From Atriophallophorus winterbourni (lineage: Eukaryota > Platyhelminthes > Trematoda > Plagiorchiida > Microphallidae), in assembly GCA_013407085.1 (NCBI GenBank), contig JACCGJ010001413.1, positions 1 to 64,000 on the forward strand: a stretch of 64,000 bases of DNA, given 5' to 3'. A model generated the notes under the pieces. It made no database searches and was not told the DNA's origin. It saw nothing but the letters and a program-made list of their open reading frames with translations. The position numbers were made by a program, and so were the translations under genes. Below are positions 12,201-24,200 of this stretch, piece by piece (the first letter of the stretch is position 1; every line of letters begins with the position of its first letter).

Positions 12201-15200
12201 TGCTTTTTGGAGAACGAGTAGTATTATCATTCAAGAGAAGTTGTTTATTTATAGCTCGATATATATGTAAGGGGTAGTGTTTTTCTTTGAATTTACTTTC
12301 CTCAAATAGGTGGATTCTGTTCGTGTTCTGACACCGACCGCTCACAGACTTCTGCAACGTGTTCCTGCTGCATTGGAAACCATCGGACGTATTGGTGCTT
12401 CCTGTCCAGCCACTTGGCTTGTCTCGGCAAGTACGTGTTTGAAAGCAGCGTCAACTCGTACGAATGATTACTTACTCCCGATAAGCAGTTCCCGTCAGCT
12501 GATTGAGGCGATCTCCCATTGTCTGAAAGCAGCGACGCATGCTAGTTTGGATACGAAATGCCAACAATTGCTGCTAGAAGCTGCTCATATGGGTCGGATA
12601 CTGTTGACAACGATGTTCGCTGAATCGAAGGATCGCCCCACAGAAGTCCAGTTGAAATGTTTGTGAGTTTTTGATCAAAATCAGGTGTTCTGGATTATAA
12701 ATATTGGGTTGCCTGCTGTGCTCAGCTCTATTTTATACCTTTTGCTCTCCTCACCATGCACAAAAAACTGTAGTTTGATACACAAGATATTAGTTCGGTT
12801 TGACTTGAAATCGACTGTTTTTCATGACATTGCTATCGAGATCTTTTACACTTTGTCCGTGGATTTCGATAGCGATTAAGTCACCGAATTTTTGTACAAC
12901 TTGACATTATTATTAAATAACAGCTCACATTAGGCTAAATTGATTTGCCTGGACGCGGAAACACGCTGGAGTCTGTTCCGGCCTATGAAACCTGACAGTA
13001 TCATATCCCACTCGGAATTGGTGTTAGTCAGGGCGTATGTTGCTACAATAAACAAGCATCTGTGATTAGAAGATTTTTAGTTTGGTCTAATCTTAGTGGC
13101 TAATCTAACTGCTATTGCAAGAAATCCAATCGATTAGACTGTCTAAGGTAAGAGCCAATGCAGCTTGCTGGCCTATTTGTCTGAGAGTTCTGACATTCAT
13201 GGCTCCGATGTAAGCAGGGTTTCAGAAAGTGATCTGTGAATTCTCGAACCGTAAATGTTCCAGAATGTTTAACGCGATCTTTTCTAAAGCTGGGTTTGAA
13301 AGACGGAGAGGTGTTAAGAGTGGAAGGGGGAGGGGAAGGGTCGGAAACAGTTTGAAGAGTAGGGCCATCAGTAGCTTGTTTTCACTTACCCGCCCTGCTT
13401 TATGCAGCAGGTAAGGCGACCCTGTTTATCGTGCGCGACGGCCGATGCACTATTGAGTTGGGTTTCGTAGTAATAGTCATGGTTGTATGCGGGCTTGTAT
13501 ACTGTCAGGTCGCCCATGCCTAGACGGGTGAACAATTAAGGTTCTCGACCAAAGCCTTTAGCTAAAGAGCCTGACCCACAAGGTAGCGGGTTGGGTTGGG
13601 TTGAGACTTACTTTTACTTTTGTGCGACTATCTCCTCCGGGAAGATGAATCGGCTTCAATGAAAATTCTTTGAAATTTTGGTACAAAGCAGCGTCCCCAG
13701 CGCCACTCGGCGTTTGTTCGAGTCAGCTTCTCTAACCTTTGAACAACCAAGTGCGACCTGTAAGGCAGCAGGGAGTTGCCAGAAAGAAGTAGTGTGCAAA
13801 AACTAAGCGTTTATCAGAGTGTTCCAGGGTTTTCTCCCGAAGCCTTTCCCGCGATTGGGTATACCGCAAGGCAGCGTAGGTTTAAAATCAGGGTTTTCCT
13901 TCCCTTAGATGAAATGCCCCCCAAGGTAACGAGCTACATCTGCCCGAAGCAAACTGGTTTTCAGGCGCCAATCACTCGCCCTCACCCCTTCTCCTGTCGG
14001 TAGAAGCAGTTCTACCGGGCCCGGGGAGCCACTCGTGCAGGCCAGAAGCTGAACTTGGTTGTCAGAGGCTATTTGAGACGTGCGCCATATGGGAGCATTT
14101 TATAGACAGTGGGAGCTTATCCCCACTGCCACCCCCTGCTATGACAACCTTTTGGTTTGAGACCGTGTTCGTCTGACCTCTATCCATTCACCTTCCTGGT
14201 ATGAGTGACTCTGAAGTTGCTCGGAGAGCACCACCCAGCATAGCTCAATGGGTCCTAGAGGTACACAAACCATCACACCACGTTAAGGTCCAGTCTCAGC
14301 GCGATGGTGTGCTATCTACTAAATGTGTGTTTTCGTGCCCTCGTTGTTTTACCTTTTTTCTCCGCTGCACTGTAAAAGCTTACTCTCAGAGCGAGAACGG
14401 AATTTTTCCTTCTCACCTATATTTTCTACCTTTGCTTTGGTTTATTTTTGGTGCAACCGTTTAGAATGTGGTACTGTGTGATTCAGGGCTTTCGTGTGCA
14501 TCTTGATCTGGGTCATGTATCTACGCTTTGCAATCCCATTTGGAGGTAATAGATTCTTTCATGATTTCCAAAACGCACGTAGTGCCCTGCCGTTCAGCAC
14601 CATGCTGGAGTTTCACTACCATTTCTATTCTCCCCATATCTGTCTAGGCCTGGGCAACCTGACAGTATTATCGCCCACGTGCAGTCTCTGACTGTGCGGC
14701 ACTTTGCCTGGACCAGGCTTGTGCTTACATACATACACTGTAGTTTTTATGACTGTGCGGTACTTTGGCTGAATCAGGCTTGTGATTTCATATATAATTA
14801 AATAATCGTGTGATGAAGAAAATATTGCGAATTCAGAAAACCTTCTATATCATATCATACAATCCATTCTATAACCCGTATGCAGTCTGCCTGAAGCATT
14901 GTACTCAATACAAGTTCTGCGACTATTCATGGACTATTCATTGATTGTGCGGCACTTTGCCTGGATCAGGCTTGTGCTTTCATACATACATACATACAGT
15001 TTTCACCCAGGCTTCGATGATACTCGGTGCAACACTAACTGCGTCATACACGCGGTTTCGATGACGCCACCAAGGTCAAACTTTCCTACGTTAACCATGT
15101 TCCCCAACACATCCCATCACGCAAGAGAACGCTATTTGGTCGAAGCATGTGACGAGGAATAAAACACCTATTTACAGTGAAATCCCGTTACTCTGACGCT

Positions 15201-18200
15201 CTCCTCAGCCTATCTGTGTCGGTTATCACTTGGATCTGATTTCATGCCAACCTGTTCACTTCAAACGATCATAACGTTGGACTCGTTTGAGCGACCTTGA
15301 CGAATTGCGTACCGTTCAATAGCTGCTGTCGTTCTTCCTCTGCTCCGCTTTCCGAAGATAATGCCTCGTTTCTTGCGTTAACTCGGGTTCATATTGTTTT
15401 CAATAACTCTTGAACGTCTGTAAGACACGCATAACCCACGGCCAGTCACTAATTGTAAAGTTACCTCATCTATCCAAAACTGCAGCCCGATTCTACGGAT
15501 GTACCACAGGCATCTGGTTTGTTAATTAGGACTCAACTCGCAACTTTTACAACATGTAAATTTCCTATTGCCTCGGAGATATGTATTCCAGAATTGATTC
15601 ATGTCTTTGTTGTTATGCCAGCACCGACATTTGACTTCTAACAGCATCAACAACGTCTTTAATCCTTGAAATATATATTACTCCGAATAAACTGTTTCAC
15701 TCTTCCTAACAAATATTTTAGAGCCGATAGAGCTGCCAATATCTGTCGCACCCTCCGCTTGCTCAACAATTTAGCCACCCCTTGGATAGGAATAGCTCTG
15801 ACGTGGAGTCAATTTCAAAAACTGGGCTCCAAGCGTCTATTCGAACGACTGTTAGCACGGAAACAGTATCCGATGGCTATCGAGTTTGTACGCACTATGC
15901 CGGTCATTGAAGACTCATCTGCGCCGAGCGGTGAGACAACGAGCCTGTCCAAGGCAGAGCGACAGGGACTTACGCGCGTTCTTGCACACTGGGCTTGTAA
16001 CAGTCCCACTGCAGGGTCTGAAGATTCATCCGCAATCGCCACAAGTCTCAATCGAATTGTCAATGAGTTAAAACGCCACGTGACCTGTCAGCGCGACGCT
16101 CCATCAGAAGAAAAGTCTTCTACAATTTGTTCTATGGTCGATTTTTCCGATGTAGCCAGTCAAGCCTTGGCGGTCAATCGCGAGAAGGTCGCTGAACAAT
16201 TATTAGAATACGAGGGAAGAGCTTGGCAACAAGTTCCGCTGTTGCTTAAACTCGGTCGTTATAATCGTGCACTGGTTCAAGCCGTGAAATCGGGCGATCC
16301 AGATCTTATCAGCACCGTGATTGCCGCACTGCAAGATCATGCCAAAATGCCTCAGACCGATTTGCTAATGTCCCTTCGACGCTATCCTATGGCTTTGGCG
16401 ATTTATCAGGAAACATGGGGAAGACCTGGAGCCATGTCGGACTCGTCAGTCTCCCAACCGACCATAATCGATTTAGAGCAAGATGAGCGTATCATAGAGG
16501 CCAAAAAGAATTTACTTACCGCTTTGCGCGAGTCGGTAAGTTTTCAGCTTTGTCTACAGCGTAATCAATCCTTCTGATCTCTCAAATTTTCTTTATGCAG
16601 CGTATTTTACCCCCTTCTACATTTCGTGCAATCGTGCAATACTTCTGTGATGTGCGGCTAACACTGCTAAGTTGATTTACCACCGGTAGTGAGCTGCATG
16701 CTGGAGTCTCACTGCTATTTCTATTTGCTATTTCTTTCTCATATCTGTCTCGGCCTGGGCAACCTGACAGTATCTTAACCCACGTGCAGTCTTTGGCTGT
16801 GTGGCACTTTGTGTGGATCAGGCTTGTGTTTTCCTTCATTCTAAATATTTAGCTGACCTTCCACATACTGCGTGATATATTTCGCGCCTTTTGATTCACG
16901 GTTTCCTAATTGTGGGTTGTTATTTGTAGTTTTACACATTTTCTGTTGCAACGGCTACTTATGACATCGTGTAGGTTTCTGACCTGTCGAGGAAATGACA
17001 CCACAGAGAAATTTCTTTATTGTTGTACCTGATTTGTCATCATCACATCACTACATCTGTAGCAAGTACTGATGCCACTCCCCTAAATCATATTTTTGTT
17101 TTGCTCCGAAAAGCGTTTTTCGGGTCTCGACCACGTTGGTTTACTTCCGTGGACTCCGGTTTATAATTTGAGTCGATCATTTTGGCAATGTTTTTACTCA
17201 ATCCTTTCAGGTGCTATTGTATTCATATTGGTAATGCATATCTCCATCTCAATCAATTGGGAAGAATACCATGTTTCTGTAATGTCAGATGAGTGATGCA
17301 GACATATCTTATTTAACCCCATCAATGTGTTCGACAAGATCTGTGCATTTGTATAGAAACATTTCAAAATCTTTTGTTATGCTTGTCGTGAACTGTTATC
17401 AATGGTCCGATTTAGCGTATGGCGCATTCGCTATGGGCTCCTTTGTAGTAACCTCTAAGTCTGCATCAATGGTACATTAATGACTTTTTATCAGTTCAGT
17501 CAATTTCTGAATGCCCGATTCTAGTCCATTTAGACGTGTTTCAATTTCATTCTCAGGATTTTTCGCCCCAGGGATATCCAAAACGCCCGAGAACGAAATT
17601 GAAACACGCCTAAATTGTTTAGAATCGGATTGGCTGAAATAAAGAAAACATCATGAATAATTTACCATTGATGCCAGAATTGAAGGTTACTACCAAAGAG
17701 AACATAGCCACTTCGTCATACTCGGACAGGCCAACAGGAGAATATAACAGGTAATTGTTCGACGGGAGCAGTGATGCATCAAACTCACAGACAACAGAAA
17801 GGTTTGAGCGAAACCGTTTCTAAAGTGACTGGCTCGAATCATAAACCGAAGCGTGCGGGTGTAAGCCAACTTGGTCGAGTCACGGGAAACGCTGTTCGAA
17901 GCTAAGCGAAAACATGATTTAGTGGAGTGGGATAAACTCTGTAGTCAGATGATACTGGCCGCAGTTACTCCCTCCTCAATAGTTCGGCTGAACCGTTACT
18001 TTAATTTTGTCCACAAGGATGAACTTCTTCTACGGATAACGCTGCAATCTTCGTAGGACGTGGAAAACATACTCTGAAATGCTTATCTTCTTAAAGGTGC
18101 TCCAGAGTCTACATACCGTATCCATGCTGATCTACCATGGTAAGAACGGAAGTGGTTTCAGAAATGTCGTGAACAATATACCGCAAGAAGGGTTGTACTT

Positions 18201-21200
18201 TTAGGTGCTCCGAAAAATCCTTCTAACGCACCGTCGCAAGAAAAGTCTGAGCACGATTACAAACAGTGGAAATACCTAGGCGAAACAATCGGTGTCAAAA
18301 TCGCATTACTTTTACGATACTGCGATCTACCAACTATAAACGACAAGGTCCTTTGAAGCTCCACTATTTTACAATCGAAATGACAGATATGTTTATGGTA
18401 ATTAAGTAGAAGAAACTTACCCCAGGGCTATAACCAAAAGCAAACAAACGGATACAACTGACGTGCACGGATGTGCAATCGTGCAGCATTTATGTGCTGT
18501 ACGGCTAACATCGTGCTAAATTGATTGGCCAACGGTAGTGAGCTGTATGCTGAAACACGCTGGAGTCTCACTACCATCTTTATTTCTATTCCCCCCATAT
18601 CTGTCTAGGCCTGGGCAACCTGACAGTATCTTAGCCCACGTGCAGTCTCTGACTGTGCGGCACTTTGCCTGGATCAGGCTTGTGCTTTCATACATACATA
18701 CATACTAACCCTCCAACGCCTAGTGATGCGGTCCACACGGATACCAATGCGACAGTTCGAAAAATTGAGCATACCGACTCTAACTAAATTGGACCATTGA
18801 TAACATTTCACGACATACACAACAAACGTGTTGAGATGTTTGTATACAAATGCACAGAGTTTGTCCAACACATTGGTGGAGATAAATGAGATATGTCTGC
18901 ATCACTCATCTGACATTACAGAAACATGGTATTCTTCCCAATTAATTGAGATGGAGATATCCATTATCAATATGAATACAATTGTACCTGAAAGGATTGA
19001 GTAAAGACATTGCCAAAATAACCAACTCAAATTATAAACCAGACCCTTTGGGTGTAAACCTCAAGTCTCTAATGCCTTTCAATAGACAACACAGAATTCA
19101 CCCTTGGGGATATACTGGTGTTTCCTTGACGCTGATGTATGTTGAAGTATGTATGATTTGTTTTGTCTACCCGTCATCTTCGGAATTGTGAAGACGCTTC
19201 AGCGCTTGACGCGCACTCATCACGCACCAATACTTATTATGGGTGATTTTAACCTGCCTCCCAGCGATTAGCACTGCCTACAACCGCTCGAATAGCAATT
19301 TAGAGTGGTATTCGTTTCTGGTCCCCTTATTCAAGCATGTTCACCAATCCATTCGGAGAATCGTCTCTAATCGTCCCTCCGTGATGGATTTGGTGTTAAC
19401 ATCGGAAAAGCGATCACATTCCAAACACCGCTGGGTCTCAGTGATCATTCAGTACTTGTGTTCGACTACGTATCCAGTACTCCGCAATCGTTTATTGAGA
19501 ATATGGTGGTTCGCTGGGGGAGTAAATTGGTACTGAGTAAAACTCACGCCCATTCAGAATCAGCAGACTGCTTGCATCAGCCCTGATTCGCAATGAAACG
19601 AACTTGCAGTCTTTCTGAAACTGATGATTTACGAGAACTCACGGACCTTTCCTAAAAGATCTGAGCATGAACAAGAAAGTGTGCATCGCTGAAGCGAGCA
19701 GCGTGGATGCTGCATAAAGCTGGCAATGCATCTACTACTTGGTCACATTTTGTATAATACGCAACAAAGTGACTTCACTTATTCAAGGGGTTAAGAAAGC
19801 GCACCAAGTGATGCTCCTACCAAAAATGCGACATCCTCAAGTTACTATACGAAATCATGAACGCGAAAGAAAAAGTTAAACCAGGTATTTTCTCCGTCCA
19901 TACTAGTGAAGTAATTGCGGTAACCGCGTTGGAAACTGCGAATGCTCTCGCGATTTATTACTCTAAAGTGTTCGTGCCAAAAGTTTCAGTGGCACTTTTT
20001 GATCATTAGTGAAACAAGGAAATGCAAACACTGGGCGAAATATCGATAAATCCTGAGGTTGTCACACAATTGGTCAAACTGAATATAAGAAAATCCCCTG
20101 TTGCAGATCTCATCATAGCGGATGTCCTTAGGTTCTGTCATCGTCAGAATTGTGAACCGCTGTCTAGCCTGTTTACCTATTTGTTGCTTCCTGTAGTGGT
20201 AACAAAAGATTTGAGGTCCGGCGTAATTACACTATTGCCTGTTATCAGTAAGGTCGCGGAGCGTATAGTCTCGGAAAGAATGGTCTCACCTCGATCGCAA
20301 AATTTATTTTCACCATCTCAGCATGAATTTCGATCGCATCGCTCCTGTTTAACCAATTTATTTCATTCGTGAAACTTTTCATTACTTCGATTCAACAACC
20401 ATGTAAGCCACCTGCCTCTTGTTTCATAAAACTTTTAGAACCTGCAACTACGGTTGAACGGCTTACGACGTGCTGAAGAGTGTTACAAGCAAGCGAAAAA
20501 CGAATTCATGATCCAGGTGAGCTTCCGACACAACTTCGATTACCCTTTAACGTTATCATCATCAGAGACGGCATTACACCGGTAGCATGTATCGAATGCT
20601 TAACTTCCACAAAACTATAAAAAGTAAGGTCCTATATGATAAGGGAAGAGTGGAACATAAATAACAATGGATTCTATAGAAGAGTAGGCACAAACAAACT
20701 GGAATGAGGTGCCCTCACCTCAAATTAAACATGCATTCAATCAAGTTTCGTGAACCAGTAGAGCTACATCAATACGACAGCTTCCTTGCGGCTTTCACTG
20801 CCATGTATCATAACAAGCTATCCTCGTCACTGGTTGGCTTGCCGCAATCCTGGTTGGCTTGCCGAAATACCTCCACGTGGTGCCAGCTGGGTGGGCTCGG
20901 TTCTCCGAGCTCAGCGAAAGGTTCGGCGGTGTTGTCTGAGGGTGTGGTGGGTTTTCGCCTGGCAAGCGTTCTCCCTATAAAAAGCCACAAAAATCCAATG
21001 ATGACATCACGACGCGGCGGATGTGACTCGCCGCTCCAAAAGTCACTGCCCCTTGTCCTATCCAAGGACATTGTATGGTGCACAGGCAAAAACTGAAGTC
21101 ACCAACCTATCAACGTGGTTATCGGGCTCCGAACTGGAAATTCCCAGAAAAGGGCGTATGAACCGCTTCGTCGGTCACCGGCCACCGATAGGTGCGAACC

Positions 21201-24200
21201 TCTCTCGCTCCACTGCCTTGTGGGTAAAGGCTCGGGGTGGGACCCCCTAAACGAAATCTCCCCTACTTCGGTGTAGGCAACCGGGTAGTATCATGCCTAC
21301 GTTCAACGATGCCGATGACAACGCTTTGTACCCCCCTTCTCGCTTTGTACATCTCATTGTTTTTGTTGAACGCGGCACCATATCTTTTCAGACTGTGCAA
21401 ATATAATAATAAATATAATCCTCGTGTCACTACTTGACAATGTACACAGTTAAGAAAACACTCCAAGATGATGCTTAGCGCAAGACCGCCATTGAACACG
21501 ATTTTGGGACATATCCTGAAGCGTAGCAAGCCATTGCGATATCTGATCGCGAGAACCCCAGCCTGGCAGACGTGTTGTTCCTACTTTGAAAAGGTTACTA
21601 GTAAGGGTTTTTAGCTACCCATGTCACGTGACAGTTTGGCCACAACGAGATTTACGCCAATCGGGAAAAAGAATCCGTTTCGGAAATCAGTGGTCCGGCA
21701 TCCGTAAAACGTGACCCAACCAGCGTAACCTATACAGGTTGATCTGCTTCTGTATATCAACATTACTACCGAAGAACTTATTTCGGGTAACATCGTTGCG
21801 TATGCGCCTGTAACAACTAACTCTTAGAATGCTGCGGAGACATCGGTTGTCAAATACTTGGAGACGCTGAATGTGCTGTTTACGTAAGGCCCAAGTTTCG
21901 CACCCATACAGTAACAGCCCGAACTGTCGCTTTGAGTAATAGAGACAGTCCTTTCTGACGCCAGAGGTGACCTAGGTTGCGTAATGTTATTGTCGCCTTA
22001 GAAATGCATGCACAATACTAACGTTGATTTTAGCTATTCTGACCTATGCTTTCCTAGGAATGCAACGCAGAATCTCGCCTGCTTCAGCTGCAAAGCAAAT
22101 TGGAAAAGCAAGAATTTCGTGCTCCCGTATTTGAGTCATTCCGTCCAAGTGATGCAGATTCAGATGCTCCCCAGGTCGATGAAACATCCCGATTGATTGT
22201 CCCTGTTCGTCAACCGTCCTCCGATGGCGAAACTTCGTGGGTAGGACAGTCATTGAGCATGACACTGCTTCGTTTGTTGTCAACGCCGCAGAGTGAACGG
22301 ATGGCCAGTCAGTGGCGTCGAGAGTTTCATGTCTCGGATAAACGCTTCGCTTACTTACATTTGATCGGATTGGCCGTACAAAATGACTGTCTGGCGGAAG
22401 TCGAACGACTTTCAAAAACGAAAAAACCACCTGTCTGTTTGGAGGTGAGGATTTTTCATTATTTACTTAGACCCGAATAGTACTTGCCTTAGTGAATGTA
22501 TCGCCATCTGTGTGCCACATTACCCTGGTGTTCATTTGTGAAGTACCGGATTCCAACTTTGTGTGATGTTTATATAAGGAGAGAAATTCAGTAGTATATA
22601 TATACACTATTGTGCACAGATGTGCAATCGTGCAGCATTTATGTGCTGCGCGGCTAACATCGTGCTAAATTGATTGGCCACCGGTAGTGAGATGCATACT
22701 GAAACACGCTGGAGCCTCACTACCATTTCTTTTTTCTTTCTATTACTTTTGTCATATCTGTCTAGGCCTGGGCAACCTGACAGTATCTTAGCCCACGTGC
22801 AGTCTCTGACTGTGCTGCACTTTGCCTGGATCAGGCTTGTGTTTTCATACCATATACACTATTTTGTTCAATTTTACTGCTTGCCCTAGGGCTGGAGAAT
22901 TTCGAAAGTATCCACAAGGTGTCTTAGCATTTTTAGTTGATGGTTTAGAATACTATAAAATTACAAACAGAAGTATTCTCCAGCTTCTGAAGCATTATAA
23001 CCAGCACAGAGTAAACTGAAACCCAAATATGCCAGTCCCTTCTCTCGGATTTCGTATTAGGGCGATCAATGTTCCGATCATTCAGCTCGATTCCATAACG
23101 CGTTGAAGGAATTCCTTTTCACTCGTTTATTTGTTGACTGGCAGCATTATACGAGCACGGCATTCACTGTGATCCGCAACAGAATCATGTGGGCTTTTGA
23201 TGCCGCGTTTGTTTGCTGACTTTCACCCTCAACTTACAAACATTTGTATTAATGGCGGTTCATCATCAAATGTAACGAAATCCCAGTCTATCTTAAGACA
23301 GATATGTTCTCGGGTCGTCCAAATTGAAAGAAATGAGTGAAATCGACACAAAATCTGACTAAAGCTACTTTTTTTTAAATACATTGTGCGAGCGCGAGGA
23401 CTTATTCTAGTCATGCGGTATATGCCAGCAGTATGTATGTATGTATGAAAGCACAAGACTGTTCCAGGCAAAGTGCCGCACAGTCAGAGACTGCACGTGG
23501 GCTAAGATACCGTCAGGTTGCCCAGGCCTAGACAGATATGACAAAAGTAATAGAAAGAAAAAAGAAATGGTAGTGAGGCTCCAGTGTGTTTCAGCATGCA
23601 GCTTACTACCGGTGGCCAATCAATTTAGCACGATGTTAACCGCACAGCACAGAAATACTGCGCGATTGCACATCCGTGCAGTAGATGAGCTGGAAGGCGG
23701 TGATGAATAGGTATGTCGGCACTCCTCGCGCTGAGACCATACCTTTACGTGGCGCAATGGTTTGTGCACTTCCATGGCCCATTGTGCTATACTGTGTGGT
23801 GTCTTTTGGCGCCAACAGAGCTACCCGTACCAGTAAGGTCGATGGATAGGGGTCAGACAAACAACCCACTGCCTTGTGGTTCAGGCTTTTTAGCCAAAGG
23901 CTCCATGTGGGGCCCCCTAAGCCACCCCACCTACATCATCCTTGGAAACCGTGTAGTATCACGGATGTGCAAATGTGCAGCATTTCTATGCTGTGCGGCT
24001 AACATCGTGCTAAATTGATTGGCCAGAGGTAGTGAGCTGCATGCTGAAACACGCTGTAGTCTCACTACCATTTCTATTCCCCCCCTCTGTTTAGGCCCGG
24101 GCAACCTGACAGTATCTTAGCCCACGTGCAGTCTCTGACTGTGCGGCACTTGGCCTGGCTTGTGCTTTCATGCCATACCATCACGTCCACAAGCAACTGT

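Larger units (their letters stand above)
20832..21418 (+). mobile_element. miniature RTE-2: 5' UTR joined to 3' UTR
   Basis: From 20852 it matches the 5' UTR of the RTE-2 LINE (49145 to about 48660 on the - strand), including the HDV-like ribozyme and pre-ATG hairpin. After about 20 nt of ORF start it jumps directly to the RTE-2 3' end (CTTTGTACC ... ATCTCATTG ... TGTGCAAATATAATAATAA). It is flanked by TCCTCGTCACT on the left (20821-20831) and TCCTCGTGTCACT on the right (21419-21431). The homologous RTE-3 copy at about 52248 has a single uninterrupted site. It is therefore a non-autonomous derivative of about 587 bp that moved as such. The first 19 bases of the element are duplicated. Confidence 0.85.
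20560..22000 (-). mobile_element. RTE-3 LINE 3' part, interrupted by a miniature RTE-2
   Basis: Homologous to 51965-52990. On the - strand it contains the end of an RTE-type RT (near 21620-21960), the 3' UTR and a GATGAT tail at about 20562-20573. The element inserted at 20832-21418 splits its 3' UTR. It is too decayed to code. Confidence 0.75.

Noticed and set aside
18468..18706. tRNA-like A and B boxes in the SINE
   Set aside because: TGGCCAACGGTAG and GGATCAGGC loosely resemble the boxes, but they are about 140 bp apart and match LINE sequence better.
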